From Setaria digitata (lineage: Eukaryota > Nematoda > Chromadorea > Rhabditida > Setariidae), in assembly GCA_003640385.1 (NCBI GenBank), contig RCAB01000014.1, positions 248,001 to 312,000 on the forward strand: 64,000 nucleotides of DNA, in the 5' to 3' direction. Position 1 is the first letter of the stretch, and each line of letters begins with the position of its first letter. Position numbers and translations under genes: made by a program. Shown one piece after another: positions 35,401-46,602 of the stretch. The notes below the pieces were generated by a model that searched no databases, was not told the origin of the DNA, and worked only from the letters and a program-made list of their open reading frames with translations.

Positions 35401-35740
35401 AAAAAGTCATCCGTTTTTCGAGCACACCAGTAATGAACGGTATGAGGTTTACCAGTAAGTTTTGCTTTCATTTGCGATCCACCGAAGCCAGGTACTATAA
35501 TCAGGCATGTCTACATACGTAGTTCCCTCATTAATGAAAATGGATTGCAATTAAGTTGCGAAATCTATGCTAGCAATTCAAAAATTAATTTTTCGTCTAT
35601 TTATTAAGAAAAATGAGCATTAGCAGCCTACCCAGTACAACTGGATGTGATGGCAGCTTTTTTCGGATGGCAGTTGTTGATGAGATACTGAATGAAAAGA
35701 ATACTGTGATACAAATTTGTGACATCCAAATGAGTATCAT
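32456..35740 (-). CDS. lysosomal phospholipase A2 / LCAT-like acyltransferase (PLA2G15 family)
   Basis: Nine exons in phase give 415 aa, matching the family length: 35740-35632, 35494-35335, 35203-34986, 34777-34635, 34265-34178, 33758-33640, 33457-33317, 33170-33000, 32554-32456. A hydrophobic N-terminus (1-25) fits a signal peptide. Family landmarks are HPVVLVPGFGGSQ, LWLNLELFLP, the lid/cysteine region DCWVDN, VGAPYDWRLAP, the nucleophile elbow IIAHSMGN (Ser194), ISGAWGGS, YGDGDGTVNRRSLEAC (acid Asp361) and NGEHVDIL (His394): a complete Ser-Asp-His triad in PLA2G15-like positions. The enzyme family deacylates phospholipids and transacylates ceramide or sterols in lysosomes or the extracellular space. 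The ATG is about 15 nt after acceptor TTTTCAAG. It is convergent with the small membrane-protein gene, whose stop is only about 160 bp away. Confidence 0.92.
32791..32828. repeat. poly(A) and GAAAAA simple repeat
   Basis: A run of 20 A followed by GAAAAA units, inside the last intron of the phospholipase gene. Confidence 0.85.
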
Positions 35741-37457
35741 TTCAGAAAGAGATCTTGAAAAAAGTTTTTTTTCTTTGGTGACAAATTTGTGGAATACTTT
35801 TGGATTTCAAATCCTTCATTATTCGGTTAAAGTGCACTTTGAAGCTTTGAAATTGTAATAACAGTTGCGAACAAACATTGGCATGTCTTAATACAATTTC
35901 AGATATATCAATCATATGCTAAAGATACTGACTGTCATCCGTAATAAAATCATCAATGATCAACTGCAGGTTAACAACCTACACCAATTTAAAATATAGT
36001 AGCATACAAACAGACAGACTAATGATTCTTGATTGTTTCATAATTATAATTTGAAAAGGGAAATTTCTCACACAGTGCTATGTGTGTGCTCATATTCGTG
36101 CAAATTTGGTGGGCTGATTAGATTGATAGGGAATAGGCAAGTCTTTCAACCAGTCTTAAAGTCGTAACATAGACGGTAGCCAGACGGTAGCCTTTCACAT
36201 GATCTCTTTTACCAGTCTACTTTGAATTTATTTCAAATTTCACTTTACATATATACATATAGAATGCCTGTTGCAAATGAGTGACAAAGGAACTTTTTAA
36301 AGCCAGGACAAAACTATCACTTTGAGAAATAACAAAAATGAAAACTGTTCAGTAGGTAGCTACTTGTAACATAGATCAATCAACATTATTCAGTAGCCCC
36401 TTTCAACAGTTCTCTGCCTTTTTTTTTTACAGTATTAAACCCCAGGGACTCAAATACATAAAATAGAAATAGCTTAAGAAAAGAGTGTAAGTTTTGACTT
36501 GATCCGCAAAATCAATTATCACACAATTATTCCAAACATTTTTTCGCACTACTGACAACTGTGCAACAGTAGGAGCATCACATCATCATCTCTACCACTA
36601 ATAGCATCAGCTGATACCTAACAAATCAGTGATCTATCAATTCAAGTCATCAAATTATCAGCTAAGATTCTTCAAAAGTAAAATGTTTCGCGGTCGTTAA
36701 GTCCAAATCATTATTTCTTTACTAGAATTGATGTATCCTGAAGCAAACCTGAATTTAAAAAACGACTAAAACATTACAACAGCATATTACATCACATTAT
36801 TCCGGTTCTACTGTTAACGTAGTCTATTTTTCGTGGTAGTTCCTTCCCATTAGCACCTTTGACCGTTTAGTATGTTAACATACAAAAGTTTAAGAGAGCA
36901 TTCGTGGATGTGGTAAAGAACGCTGATAAGACGTAAGGTAATTATCAAAGCGACCTCAGAATTCCTTTTAAATATGCTCGATTGATAACAAAACCATACC
37001 TTATCAGTCGACAAAAATTAGGATCACTTCCCAAACACCATCCCTGACCACCTGGTATGTCAACTTTCAAAAGGAAATCTAAAGGGAACACTCGGTGTAA
37101 TATTTCAAAGCGATATTGGAATTCAGTTTTGCAGACAATATTTTTAACGAATAACTGAATAAGCTACACAACGAATAGTAGTGACTGTTAGCGATGAAAA
37201 ATTTTTTTAGAGCTCCATTCTACATAAAAAAGCTTCGAGAACGGACTACACTTATAACGAAGTACTGACGAGTATGTGCATTTTAGTGAATTTCATTAAA
37301 TTCCAACAGCATAGAAACGAAAGGCTTTCTTCCCAGATGTTTCACGGTGAGATGGGTCTGAAAAATGTGAATAATCTTAAAGTACTTCGTAATATTTGAA
37401 TGAATTATCTTGGAAATTTTGGAAAATTTTACAGTGAACAGAATAAGAATTTAAGAA
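35741..37457. other. spacer upstream of phospholipase and downstream of the hnRNP K gene
   Basis: No coding exon seen. It holds the promoter side of the phospholipase gene and the end of the hnRNP K transcript (candidate poly(A) signal at 37458-37463). Confidence 0.45.
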
Positions 37458-37463
37458 TTTATT
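37458..37463 (-). promoter_or_regulatory. polyadenylation signal AATAAA (minus strand)
   Basis: Canonical hexamer about 155 nt downstream of the hnRNP K stop on the same strand. AT-rich sequence makes chance occurrences common. Confidence 0.35.
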
Positions 37464-37615
37464 AAAAACATAGAAATCATAAATCAATCACTTCAAATAA
37501 TTGGCATAATCACTGCAACAAAAAATGTATAATTTAATTTCCATGAATTGAAAAATGACTGACAAAATGAACTATACGCAATAAACACAAAGAACAGGAA
37601 ACCTTCAATTAAATG

Positions 37616-40600
37616 TTAACCGGCGCTCAAGTATTTGCGTCCAGCAGCTGAAGATCGAACACTGAAATATGTCATAATTATCGAATACAATTTTTCAAAT
37701 ATTTTTTACATGGTTGAGACAATTACTATTTAGAGCTCTCAAAATTTATGCATTCCTAATATATTTTAATGTTTAAATAGTATTGTTAATGTTTATGTCA
37801 ATTTCTAAGTGCTACTGTTTCTGGTTGTGGCCAAAGTTTTCTGTAATTATATTATTACGGAGAAGCTGTAGCTACTAACGAACTTTATAATGCAAAAAGG
37901 GAAACTTAAATTTCGAGAGCTCTAAATAAAAATTATTTATTACTAAATATTACCACTGCTGAAGTAAAAACTGTGCCATTTCGATTTGACTTGGTGTGCC
38001 TGATATTGTGATAATACGTTCACCATTTGGATTTTCCTCCTCGATCTTGATATGTGCACCTGATTCATCACGAATACGTCGAATACGTTCACCTCCTCGT
38101 CCGATGATCGTTCCGCCCAATTCATTTGGCACCGTCACCTGCAATAACGGTTTGGTAATCGCTAAAAATATCTTTAATAAAGTACAATAGTTGGAAGAAA
38201 ACACCAAATACCGAAGCATATTCCTCAGGAAATCTTGAGGGAGAAATATATACAACTATACCTTAAACGTGAAAACTTAGCAGAGAGGAGCAAGAATACC
38301 TCGGTCTTAAATAAACTGCATCCCAAATGTGTCGCCAATAATACCGCAGTTTGATCATTTAACAGTGCGTGAAAAGTTACGTCTTTTCACTTCATTCTAT
38401 GATATATTCCAATACATAATGTCATCATAAAACATGCTTTTAGTCTGATTTGAACAGCACCGACAAGAATACCTGTGCAGTTTCTAGAGGCCCATCGTCG
38501 TATGCAGGTGGTACTGGTCCATAAGGAGGTAAAGGTATCCGACCTCGTGGACCGTATCCCCTCATTCCTCGTCCACCATGATCTCCAGCGTAGCCTCCAT
38601 ATTCATTGGCAACCATTGGATCAAAAAATATAGATTCATAGGGACGTGAAGGTCCTTTAATTGGAATCTGAATATGAATTTTGCTCCAATTTTTTTTCAT
38701 TTGTTTATAAAACTGACAAAAATTAATAAGCTTATATGATCATCATGCTTAGCAGCACCCACCCTCATATATTTCATTAGCGAAAACAAAAACCCATACA
38801 AGAAAAAATATGGGATTTTAAGCCACTTCACTTCTCTAACTGCGGTCAAGTCATTCAAAAAAAGTCAAAATTGGCGCTCAACTAAGTACTAAACAAAAGA
38901 TTTGATTTACTTCTTTCAGTGTGTTGATAATTGTAATTAAGCAAGCCACAATTTTTTCCGGTTTTCCATTAATCTGGATGATACGTTCTGTTGACTGAGG
39001 ACAACATTCTGAATATACCTACAAAATACAACATTATCTTTCGTCAGAATGGTATACAAGACGCAATGAACTACATGAATGTTGTTTGAAATGACCTTGA
39101 GATCAACTCCATTTTCTTCACGTAACTCTTTGATACGGCTACCTCCACGCCCAATTACAGCGCCTGCATGGGACTGATGTACCAATACTTTTAACTCCGA
39201 ATCGCGATCTTGATTGTCATGCACCTGAAACTGAATTCCAGTAGCACATTTTTTTTTTTATTTCTAAAGAACATTTGGTTATGAGAACAAATTTTCAGCC
39301 GTCTAGAGCGGCAAATAAGCGCTAATTGCAGTAAATCACTGCGCTCGTTATCAGGCTAAAACCTTGGAAATGCTGAATTTCACTGCTCCTTGTACTATAC
39401 ATCACTCCAATTATTTTGTTATGTTCTCATGCTTTTCACGAAACTAGCGTCTTTTTATTTTCTAAACATTTACTTACCTCATCGATTCTCGAAATTATCA
39501 TTTCTACACATTTGACGACATTTTCAACCGTAGCAACTAACTGCACCACACTGCAATTGAAATATCGAAAAATTTCTGGAATCACTATATAACAAGAGAA
39601 ACAGATGAACATGCAACAAACAACGTGATTTACGCTACACTCCGTCAAACTAAAACAATACTCTTCCAAAAAGTTGCACGTTTATATAAACAGATGAAAA
39701 TGGCAGCAGACCTAACCTTCCGATGCCAACTGAACATTTTCGCAAATGACTGATTTTAAGAGGAAATGAATGGGATTTAAAAAGGCTGTTATGAATTAGA
39801 AATATGATGTAAAATAAACATAAAATATGCACCGCACGTAATAAAGAGAGTTCAAATAAATATAAAATACACATAACCGAAGCACCATCAAGAGGATCAG
39901 AAGGTAGGAGAACTACCATTTTACTACCGTTTCCGTTTCTAATACAGCGTGTCTTAGTTTCGAAGTCACTAAGTTTTTCATCTCTCACAATAAGAGAAAA
40001 ATAATGTTGAAAAAACTGTTCATCGAACAAAGGCAACCGGCAAAGAGAAGTTGGTATAACAGTGGGCGGGCCGCTATCCAGGTGGGCCAAATAAATACAC
40101 CGCTGCCAGTGAATTACGCGGCCCTGCTTAGCCATAGAAGTAGCATACCACCAAATCTTCTCAATCCAGTTTTGCCGTACTTCAGTAAAATATAGGGAGG
40201 ATTGGAAGGAGGGTTTACCGTTCAGGCGTCTGGCTATCGGGGACCGATACAGTCGCGTCGCACTGCAATGAGTTACTTACATTTAAATAGATATACACAG
40301 CAACATGTTTTAATAGGTTTAAACCGGGTTTAAATGACCCTAGCCAAAACAATTCATGCCACAAAAATTTTCAGCTCATATCCAGTGAATAAAAAGTGGA
40401 ATAAGACCCATATATCCCAAATTCAGAATGTTATCTGAGAATTATCTATTCCACCAAGCTTTTTTTTTGCTTGTCAACATCTAAGCAAGTTCTCTAGTCG
40501 CAGAATCTTCTCATTAAGAGAACAGAGGATCTCTACAAAACTTCCAAAACAAGACTTCAAAAGCAATTTTACAAATCTTTCTCGAGATCTCCTAAATATT

Positions 40601-41047
40601 CGATTGCCAAACAGCATTCGTTCCCTCGCTACAACATGGAATAAAAATTTCCAGCTAGTATCCAGAAGAGACAGGACGTAAACTGAAACCCATATATTCC
40701 AGATCCAAAACGTAACCTGCGAATCGCTCAACCTCAGCAAATGCGGAGTGTACATGAGACACCTCAGGTGGACTTAAAATCAATTATGTTAACTCAAATC
40801 AAGCAAAGCTGACAACTTCAGCCCAAAGTGAACCAAAATATACCTCCGTTTGAATATTCTTGACACTTTCGCCCTTTTTACCGATGATTGCACCAGCTCC
40901 TCGACTTGTTACCAGTAATCGCAACTCATATTTTCCCTCAGCCAGAGCCTTCTGATATGAATCTTGTCGCTGCCGTTTCCCGGCAGTCAATCCAGTGCCA
41001 TAACCGTAACTGTAGCCATATGGATCTTCAATTCGTTGCCTTTTCAT
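37616..41047 (-). CDS. hrpk-1: hnRNP K homologue, three KH domains
   Basis: Eight exons in phase give 327 aa: 41047-40844, 40262-40219, 39550-39478, 39224-39096, 39018-38911, 38667-38473, 38138-37954, 37661-37616. KH1 (about 41-107) has GxxG loop GKKG at 56-59, then [15 protein letters not shown] from the tiny 44-nt exon 2. KH2 (about 116-186) has loop GRGG at 132-135. Residues 190-250 are Gly/Pro/Tyr/Arg-rich with RGG-type sequence ([15 protein letters not shown]), where hnRNP K carries its protein-interaction region. KH3 (about 252-320) has loop GRGG at 264-267 and [19 protein letters not shown]. The protein should bind C-rich single-stranded RNA/DNA and act in splicing, stability and translation control. 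N-terminal KRQRIEDP and GKRQRQ could be nuclear signals. The ATG is 6 nt after acceptor AGCTTCAG. The symbol is the C. elegans name for the hnRNP K gene; orthology is by domain pattern. Confidence 0.9.
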
Positions 41048-42950
41048 GACGATCTGAAGCTAGGATTTTACCACATTTATGTATAGGATAATGCTGAGAT
41101 ATGACATTGGAAAATGACAAAACGATTTATTTGCCTGTATGTTAAAAGTCTATCTCATGAGAATAAGTATCACACCTTGCAATCCGTCGATAATCTAACA
41201 TTATCAATGATTAAAGCTAAATCAATTACAAATTACTAAACAGCTGCATGGTTTAGCCGTCATTTTCCTAAATCATACGATCAATGAAGTGATATAAAAT
41301 GATTTCCTATTTCTATTATTCCTATTTCCTATTAACTAAAGTACCTGTACCATACCATACCCTTCTAAAACTATATTGTTGTAAGACTTTTTATTAATCC
41401 ACGCCACTTCTCCGGTCAAAACATTCTTTCCGTTACTTCCAACCAGTGCTGCCTACCTGTTAGTAATATGTATTTTCCATTTTTTTGCCCCCTAATTAAG
41501 GCACTACTTCAACGGGCTCCTGTTTCATTCCATGTTATCATACTATTTTCTCGATTCTAATCCGTCGCCAACTTCCTCGAAAATCGTTCAGCTCACTCCT
41601 CCTTAATTAAGTCCAGAACCGGATCAAACTAAATCATCAACAAGTCTAGCCCGATCCTCCTCCTGAATCCCAGACATTCCTCTAGCATTCTTCTCTTGGG
41701 CCACCATGCAACTAACTGGCTCAGTCTTGTTTGGTTATCGTGCAACTGACTGGCTCAGTCTTCCAATGACTGTTTTGGTCGGAATTGTCTCTTCTCGACC
41801 CAAGTATTATAGACCACTTGGAGCTGAAATAATGTGAATTTCACTGGAAATGTACAGTTGCAACGCGTTTATTGGCCAAAATATGGCTCTATATCGTTGT
41901 TTTACCCTTGGCTCAGTGATGTGAGTTCCAGTTTCCTCTCGTATCTGTAATCTGATTAACCGTACTCAACAGCATTATTCTTTTCGGGGAATCATCCCAC
42001 TGCAACTGTATTATTTTTGTTCACTTCACTGTTTGCTCTTTCATTCATTTCTGTTCAATTTTACCTTTCCAAGCCAAAGACAAACTTCCACTCTATGTAG
42101 TTAAAGTGGATTGATTGCTTCTGATGCAAGACAATACAAGCATCTATTTGCATTCCTCCCTGTTGATTCAGCTAATTTTCGAATTTGCTACCAAAATTCA
42201 GTCCTGAAAAAGTTGAAGTCTGGATAAGTAATAAGTTTCTCTGTAACATTTGCCATTATCTCCTCTTTCTGTCTACATTTATCACAATTTCAAGTTCAAG
42301 AGTTGCATTTTAAGCGTGCTTTATTTACGTCCCTCTTGCGTGCATTAAAATCGGAAAGAAAAGTGCTTAATCGAAATTTTACTGATCTGATTTGGTCATT
42401 TTATATAGATAGATGCAGGAAGTTGAATTGAAAAATTTGAGGAAAGAAAAATTAATTGCTTGAATTTCTTTTTCCCGCTATAGTAGTGTAAGAAATGAGT
42501 AATTATTGACTCATTGGGGGAAAATCGGGGTATTTTTGTGATTGTTTGCTTGTTTCACTGGAAGGTACATGTGAAGTTTTACTTCTTCTGGCAAAAAAAT
42601 GTACATTCGGAAATTTACAGTTTTATCCGACATACTGCAGGAAACTTTAGAACCAGTTGAGCGATTTATGGGAATTGGTGCATCTCGAGATTATTGTACT
42701 TTCCGAAAAAAAGGATTAAACAAGTAAAAAGGGAGAGGCTGTTTCCGTTGACTTCGATTTATAATCAGAAAGAAAGGATAGAGAGTGGAAAAGTTTGGGG
42801 GAAAAATTGTCGGCTCTAGAGGAATTTTGTTTATAGATAAAGGATGAGGTAAAGATACGATACAATTAATGGGCGAGACATGATGTTAAGAGATTTCACA
42901 TTGTATACCATCGATGAGAAGGTCTAGACGGAGGCAAATCTTCAAATATA
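41048..42950. other. upstream region of the hnRNP K gene, no supported exon
   Basis: No reading frame with convincing splice sites. A 22-bp near-identical pair (41707-41728 and 41741-41762, one mismatch) lies here, 34 bp apart. Confidence 0.4.
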
Positions 42951-43226
42951 CTAGAAAATAGACAATGGTATTTCAAAGTGAGCACAAATTGCTTTGGTAT
43001 ATTCATCACTGTCACAACGTGATATTTTTCCGGTTTTTTTCAATGGATGAACATTTATCTCATTTTCTGTGAATGAGCGACAGATAATCGTAAGATTACA
43101 GGTAATTTGGATAGCGTTCAATCGTTCCTGCAAATTTATCTCGAAAGATGTGACATAGATGTGTGTCACGACACATCTCACGGTAGCGACTGAAATTTCC
43201 TGCTGGACTGTTAGAAAATTTCTCTG
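42951..43226 (-). CDS. candidate terminal exon or small ORF, unknown
   Basis: A minus-strand frame of about 91 codons begins directly after a good acceptor (GCCTTTTCAG) and ends at a stop at 42951. The reading looks protein-like, with four to five Cys (VRCVVTHIY, ITCNLTIICRSF, KISRCDSDEY, AICAHFEI), as in small extracellular domains. I found no upstream exon with an initiator that fits in phase, so the gene is incomplete or the frame is chance. No family is recognised. Confidence 0.25.
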   Translation of the reverse strand, partial: QRNFLTVQQEISVATVRCVVTHIYVTSFEINLQERLNAIQITCNLTIICRSFTENEINVHPLKKTGKISRCDSDEYTKAICAHFEIPLSIF

Positions 43227-43235
43227 AAAAGGCAA

Positions 43236-46200
43236 TATTGGCCCCTATCTCTCAGAGGACATTCTTCCATTCCCATATCAAGGTTTATTTTCGCTTTATG
43301 ATTTATGATGTGATTTATGGAAATATTTTCGAAATTTTCAAATTCAAAGAAAATATGCAACTTTTGGAACAGGTATTTTTCCCTTTTGGAGCAACCCGGA
43401 AATTATTGAATTCTTGATTCATGGCTTTTCGAAAACTTGTACATATTTTGTTCTCTCTCTTTTTTTTCTGTGCATGATTAGTTGCTATAAGCGACAGTGG
43501 TAAGTAGCATCCCGCATGTACTGTTTGGCAGTTATTCTAGGTGTTTTTAGCCTAGCAATTTTCCTGTAAGAGTCACTAGAAGTTATTGAAAAAATCGTAA
43601 TAACGTTGTCGGTAACGGTAATCTACGATGAAATGGTTGCGATAATGGAAATGAGAATGTTATTGCTAATGACATGGGAAGTGATAAGTGACTGCGCTAA
43701 TTATACTGACAGTGAAACGAGGAACATGGGTGGAATGAGAATCAAATTCACTTCTGTTAAATTTCTGCCATTTATCAAAAAAAAAAATCTTTTGGGATAT
43801 ATCTTTCTTCACCTCGTCGTTTTCCTGTTTTATAGAAATTTCATTATCTTTAATGTGTAAATAACTATATGTTTCTTTTTCCTAGAAGAGTACGCATGTG
43901 CCTTTATACGTGAAGTTCCCGTTTTCCATAGTAAAAGCTTATTATTGTTCATTTTCACTACCGGAATCACTCTTCTTAGACTTCATCTTCCAGAACTTCA
44001 ATTTCGAACAGTGAATGGGAGTTCTGAAGCACCAAATGTATTGTCCAAATATATTGTTAGTGCTTCTTGGATAGAGGATAGTCATTGCGTAAATGTATTA
44101 GTTTTTAGCGCCATCCGTAACTCAATTCATTTTTTCTCGTATACAGCTTCTACGAGTTTATTTGATAAAAAATCCAAAATTTCTTAGAAATTCGAAGCTT
44201 TTCGCTACCAAGCAGTTTTATTTGAATTTTTTCGGACGCGAAATAAATGGCTATATGTTAAGAATGAAATTGACTAACAAAACTACGAAAAGAAGAAAGA
44301 AATTTGGGAGAAAATTAATGCAAAGGAATTGAAACTTTTCAGGGCAAGGAGTGCTTTTGAGGAAAACTACACAAGATTCATCAGTAATTTCATTAGTAAT
44401 AATTTGCTGCGAAATTCCTCCTCGAGAGTTTCTTGAAATTCCCGATATGTAAAATTTTAGTGGCAAGCAATGATTGATCGGTATGTCTCTCTTTTACCGG
44501 TCCGTATGTATATGTAAGTTTTTTGAAGCAGTGATGGTTTTATTTTTAGTGAGAAGTACATTTAATTTATCAGCTTAGTCAGTTGCTGCACCACAGACAG
44601 TTTTTTTTATTACTGTCCATATCATATCAGTGCACTGTGACTTGATATTTTAACTGATCAGTAATGAAGAATATGTATTACAGCGAAGAGGACTAGAAAT
44701 TGCTAAGAGTGATAGAAATAGAGCTTCAGTGGCCATTATCTTTTAGAGTTGATCAAGACTGTTGAAATGAATTCAGTTCTAGCAGATTGCAATCGATAAT
44801 TCATTTGTAGTACCCGCTATATCGGATCTTCCATTGTTGTTTAAATATGATTACCTTCTGAGGACTTTCCTAAGACTCTGGAGTTTCCAACATTCTCACT
44901 CATAATATCTTGACAAATGAGTAACATATTGCATTAAGTCTGGCTTATTTGAACTAAACAGAGTGTATTTTACACTGATATCATTCAGCAAAATGTTACG
45001 ACTGTAACACATCGAAACATTATATATTACTGTTACATATGGGGCAAAAGCCATCGACGTATTCCTTGTTCCACTAAGAAACAGTTTTTTTTTTTTTTTG
45101 AATCGAATGTTTAACACACTTGAAGTTAACTTGTTCGTGTGATTCTCTGAAGAAGGAATGTTGTTGAGCTGTTTCTAGAAGTGTGGCAATTGTCAGTCTT
45201 ATTTCATTAAATTTAATTGGATAACTTGGCTTTCAGAGGACTTTCATCATTCTAGCATAGTTCGAGATGAACAAAACTAGCATTATTTTCATTGAGGACA
45301 GTGAAGCAGGATAAAACTGTAGATCTAAATCTCCTAATGAAATCTACTAAATTACTAGACACTGTAATGCTTATAGGAACAATTGGCAACCTGTTGGTTG
45401 ATGGAGGCACAAGACTGATCTGAGAAAAGTCCAGAAATTTCTTGACCGCTAGAGAGCCGATTCGCCGGAAGGCTTTCTTCATAGTTTAGTCATCTTCCCT
45501 TCCTGAGACATGAGCAGTTTCATAACGGTTATCACATTATGGCTATATTACCATATTTGACATAGCTTAGTTTGAGACAAAGATGAGAGTTGTTGACTAG
45601 GGCGGGCGTGTGAGTGGTTTCGTTGTGTAATAATCAGCAGTTCGAAGGTCTTTTAAAGCCATAAGGTGACACTCGGATTCTCAACTAGTCCTACTTTTAG
45701 AACATGCTTGCTTCACAAGAAAGGTCTGTTCCAACTCTACCTTGATTGTATAAATGTTATCTTTGAACAAATCTATCCCTTGCCAAAGAGACCTCTATCA
45801 ACTATGAGGAGTGAACGGTTCGGTTCGTCAAATTGAAAACACCTATTTCTGAGCCATTCACACATACCACACAGAAACATAAACATTCATACATGTTCCC
45901 ATCGAACAAACACTCATGGTGTGAAAATGAATACTGCAATAGTGCAGTGGGAATGTGTCGAAGAGATAGATGCCCCTTTGCACTCTTATATTTGAATAAC
46001 TATTATTCATATAAGAACTGTAGTACTTTCATTTCCATCGCTTCCTGTTTTGTTTCCGTTCATTTGTGTATTGTATCGCATTCCTTTATTTGATTTGGAG
46101 AAAGTTTCGTCGGGTTATATCATTATAAATGTTCCAGGCTTTATATCAGCAATGTTAGTTGTTAGTTCAGTATAGTAATACGTTCGTACTTTAAGAACAT

Positions 46201-46554
46201 ATCTTTAAGCTGATGAAAAATAAAGAATATACTGCAAATCTCGTCATAAATTGTCCGAATGAATGTCAGCATTTTTTTGTTAGTAATTTATAAATAATGC
46301 TACCAGTCTTCAATCTGACGGATATTGTTGGATTTGAGAATGATAAATGTTTCATACTTGACTCCAGGCACTTTTCGTTATCTCTAAAAAAAGTACTTCT
46401 TGATGTATCCAAAGATGAAATCTTTGATATCAGCATTGTTATTGTTAACTATTGTTAAGAATAGTTATGGCGGGTGATCAATTGTTTCTGCGCTGTGGAT
46501 GATGGTGTGAACGTGTAAAAATTGGGTTGATGCAACGTCTTATTTGCCAGTTTC
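43236..46554. other. intergenic, only short isolated frames
   Basis: Frames of 60-95 codons occur on both strands (for example plus 43945-44187, minus 45252-45482), but none has consistent splice partners or a motif I recognise. The right end is the promoter side of the SPATS2-like gene. Confidence 0.4.
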
Positions 46555-46602
46555 AGAGTTGGTGGCGTATACACTTCATTTCTCGTTAATACGTGCTAGA
46601 AA

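Noticed and set aside
39878..39952. Open, in-phase 25-codon block on the minus strand, at first taken as the second exon of the hnRNP K gene
   Set aside because: The 44-nt exon at 40262-40219 supplies the proper KH1 strand ([13 protein letters not shown]) and joins in phase to 39550-39478; the rejected block breaks the KH fold.
43421..43477. Plus-strand ATG followed by a signal-peptide-like hydrophobic reading
   Set aside because: It stops after 18 codons, depends on a poly(T) tract, and no splice donor lets it continue.
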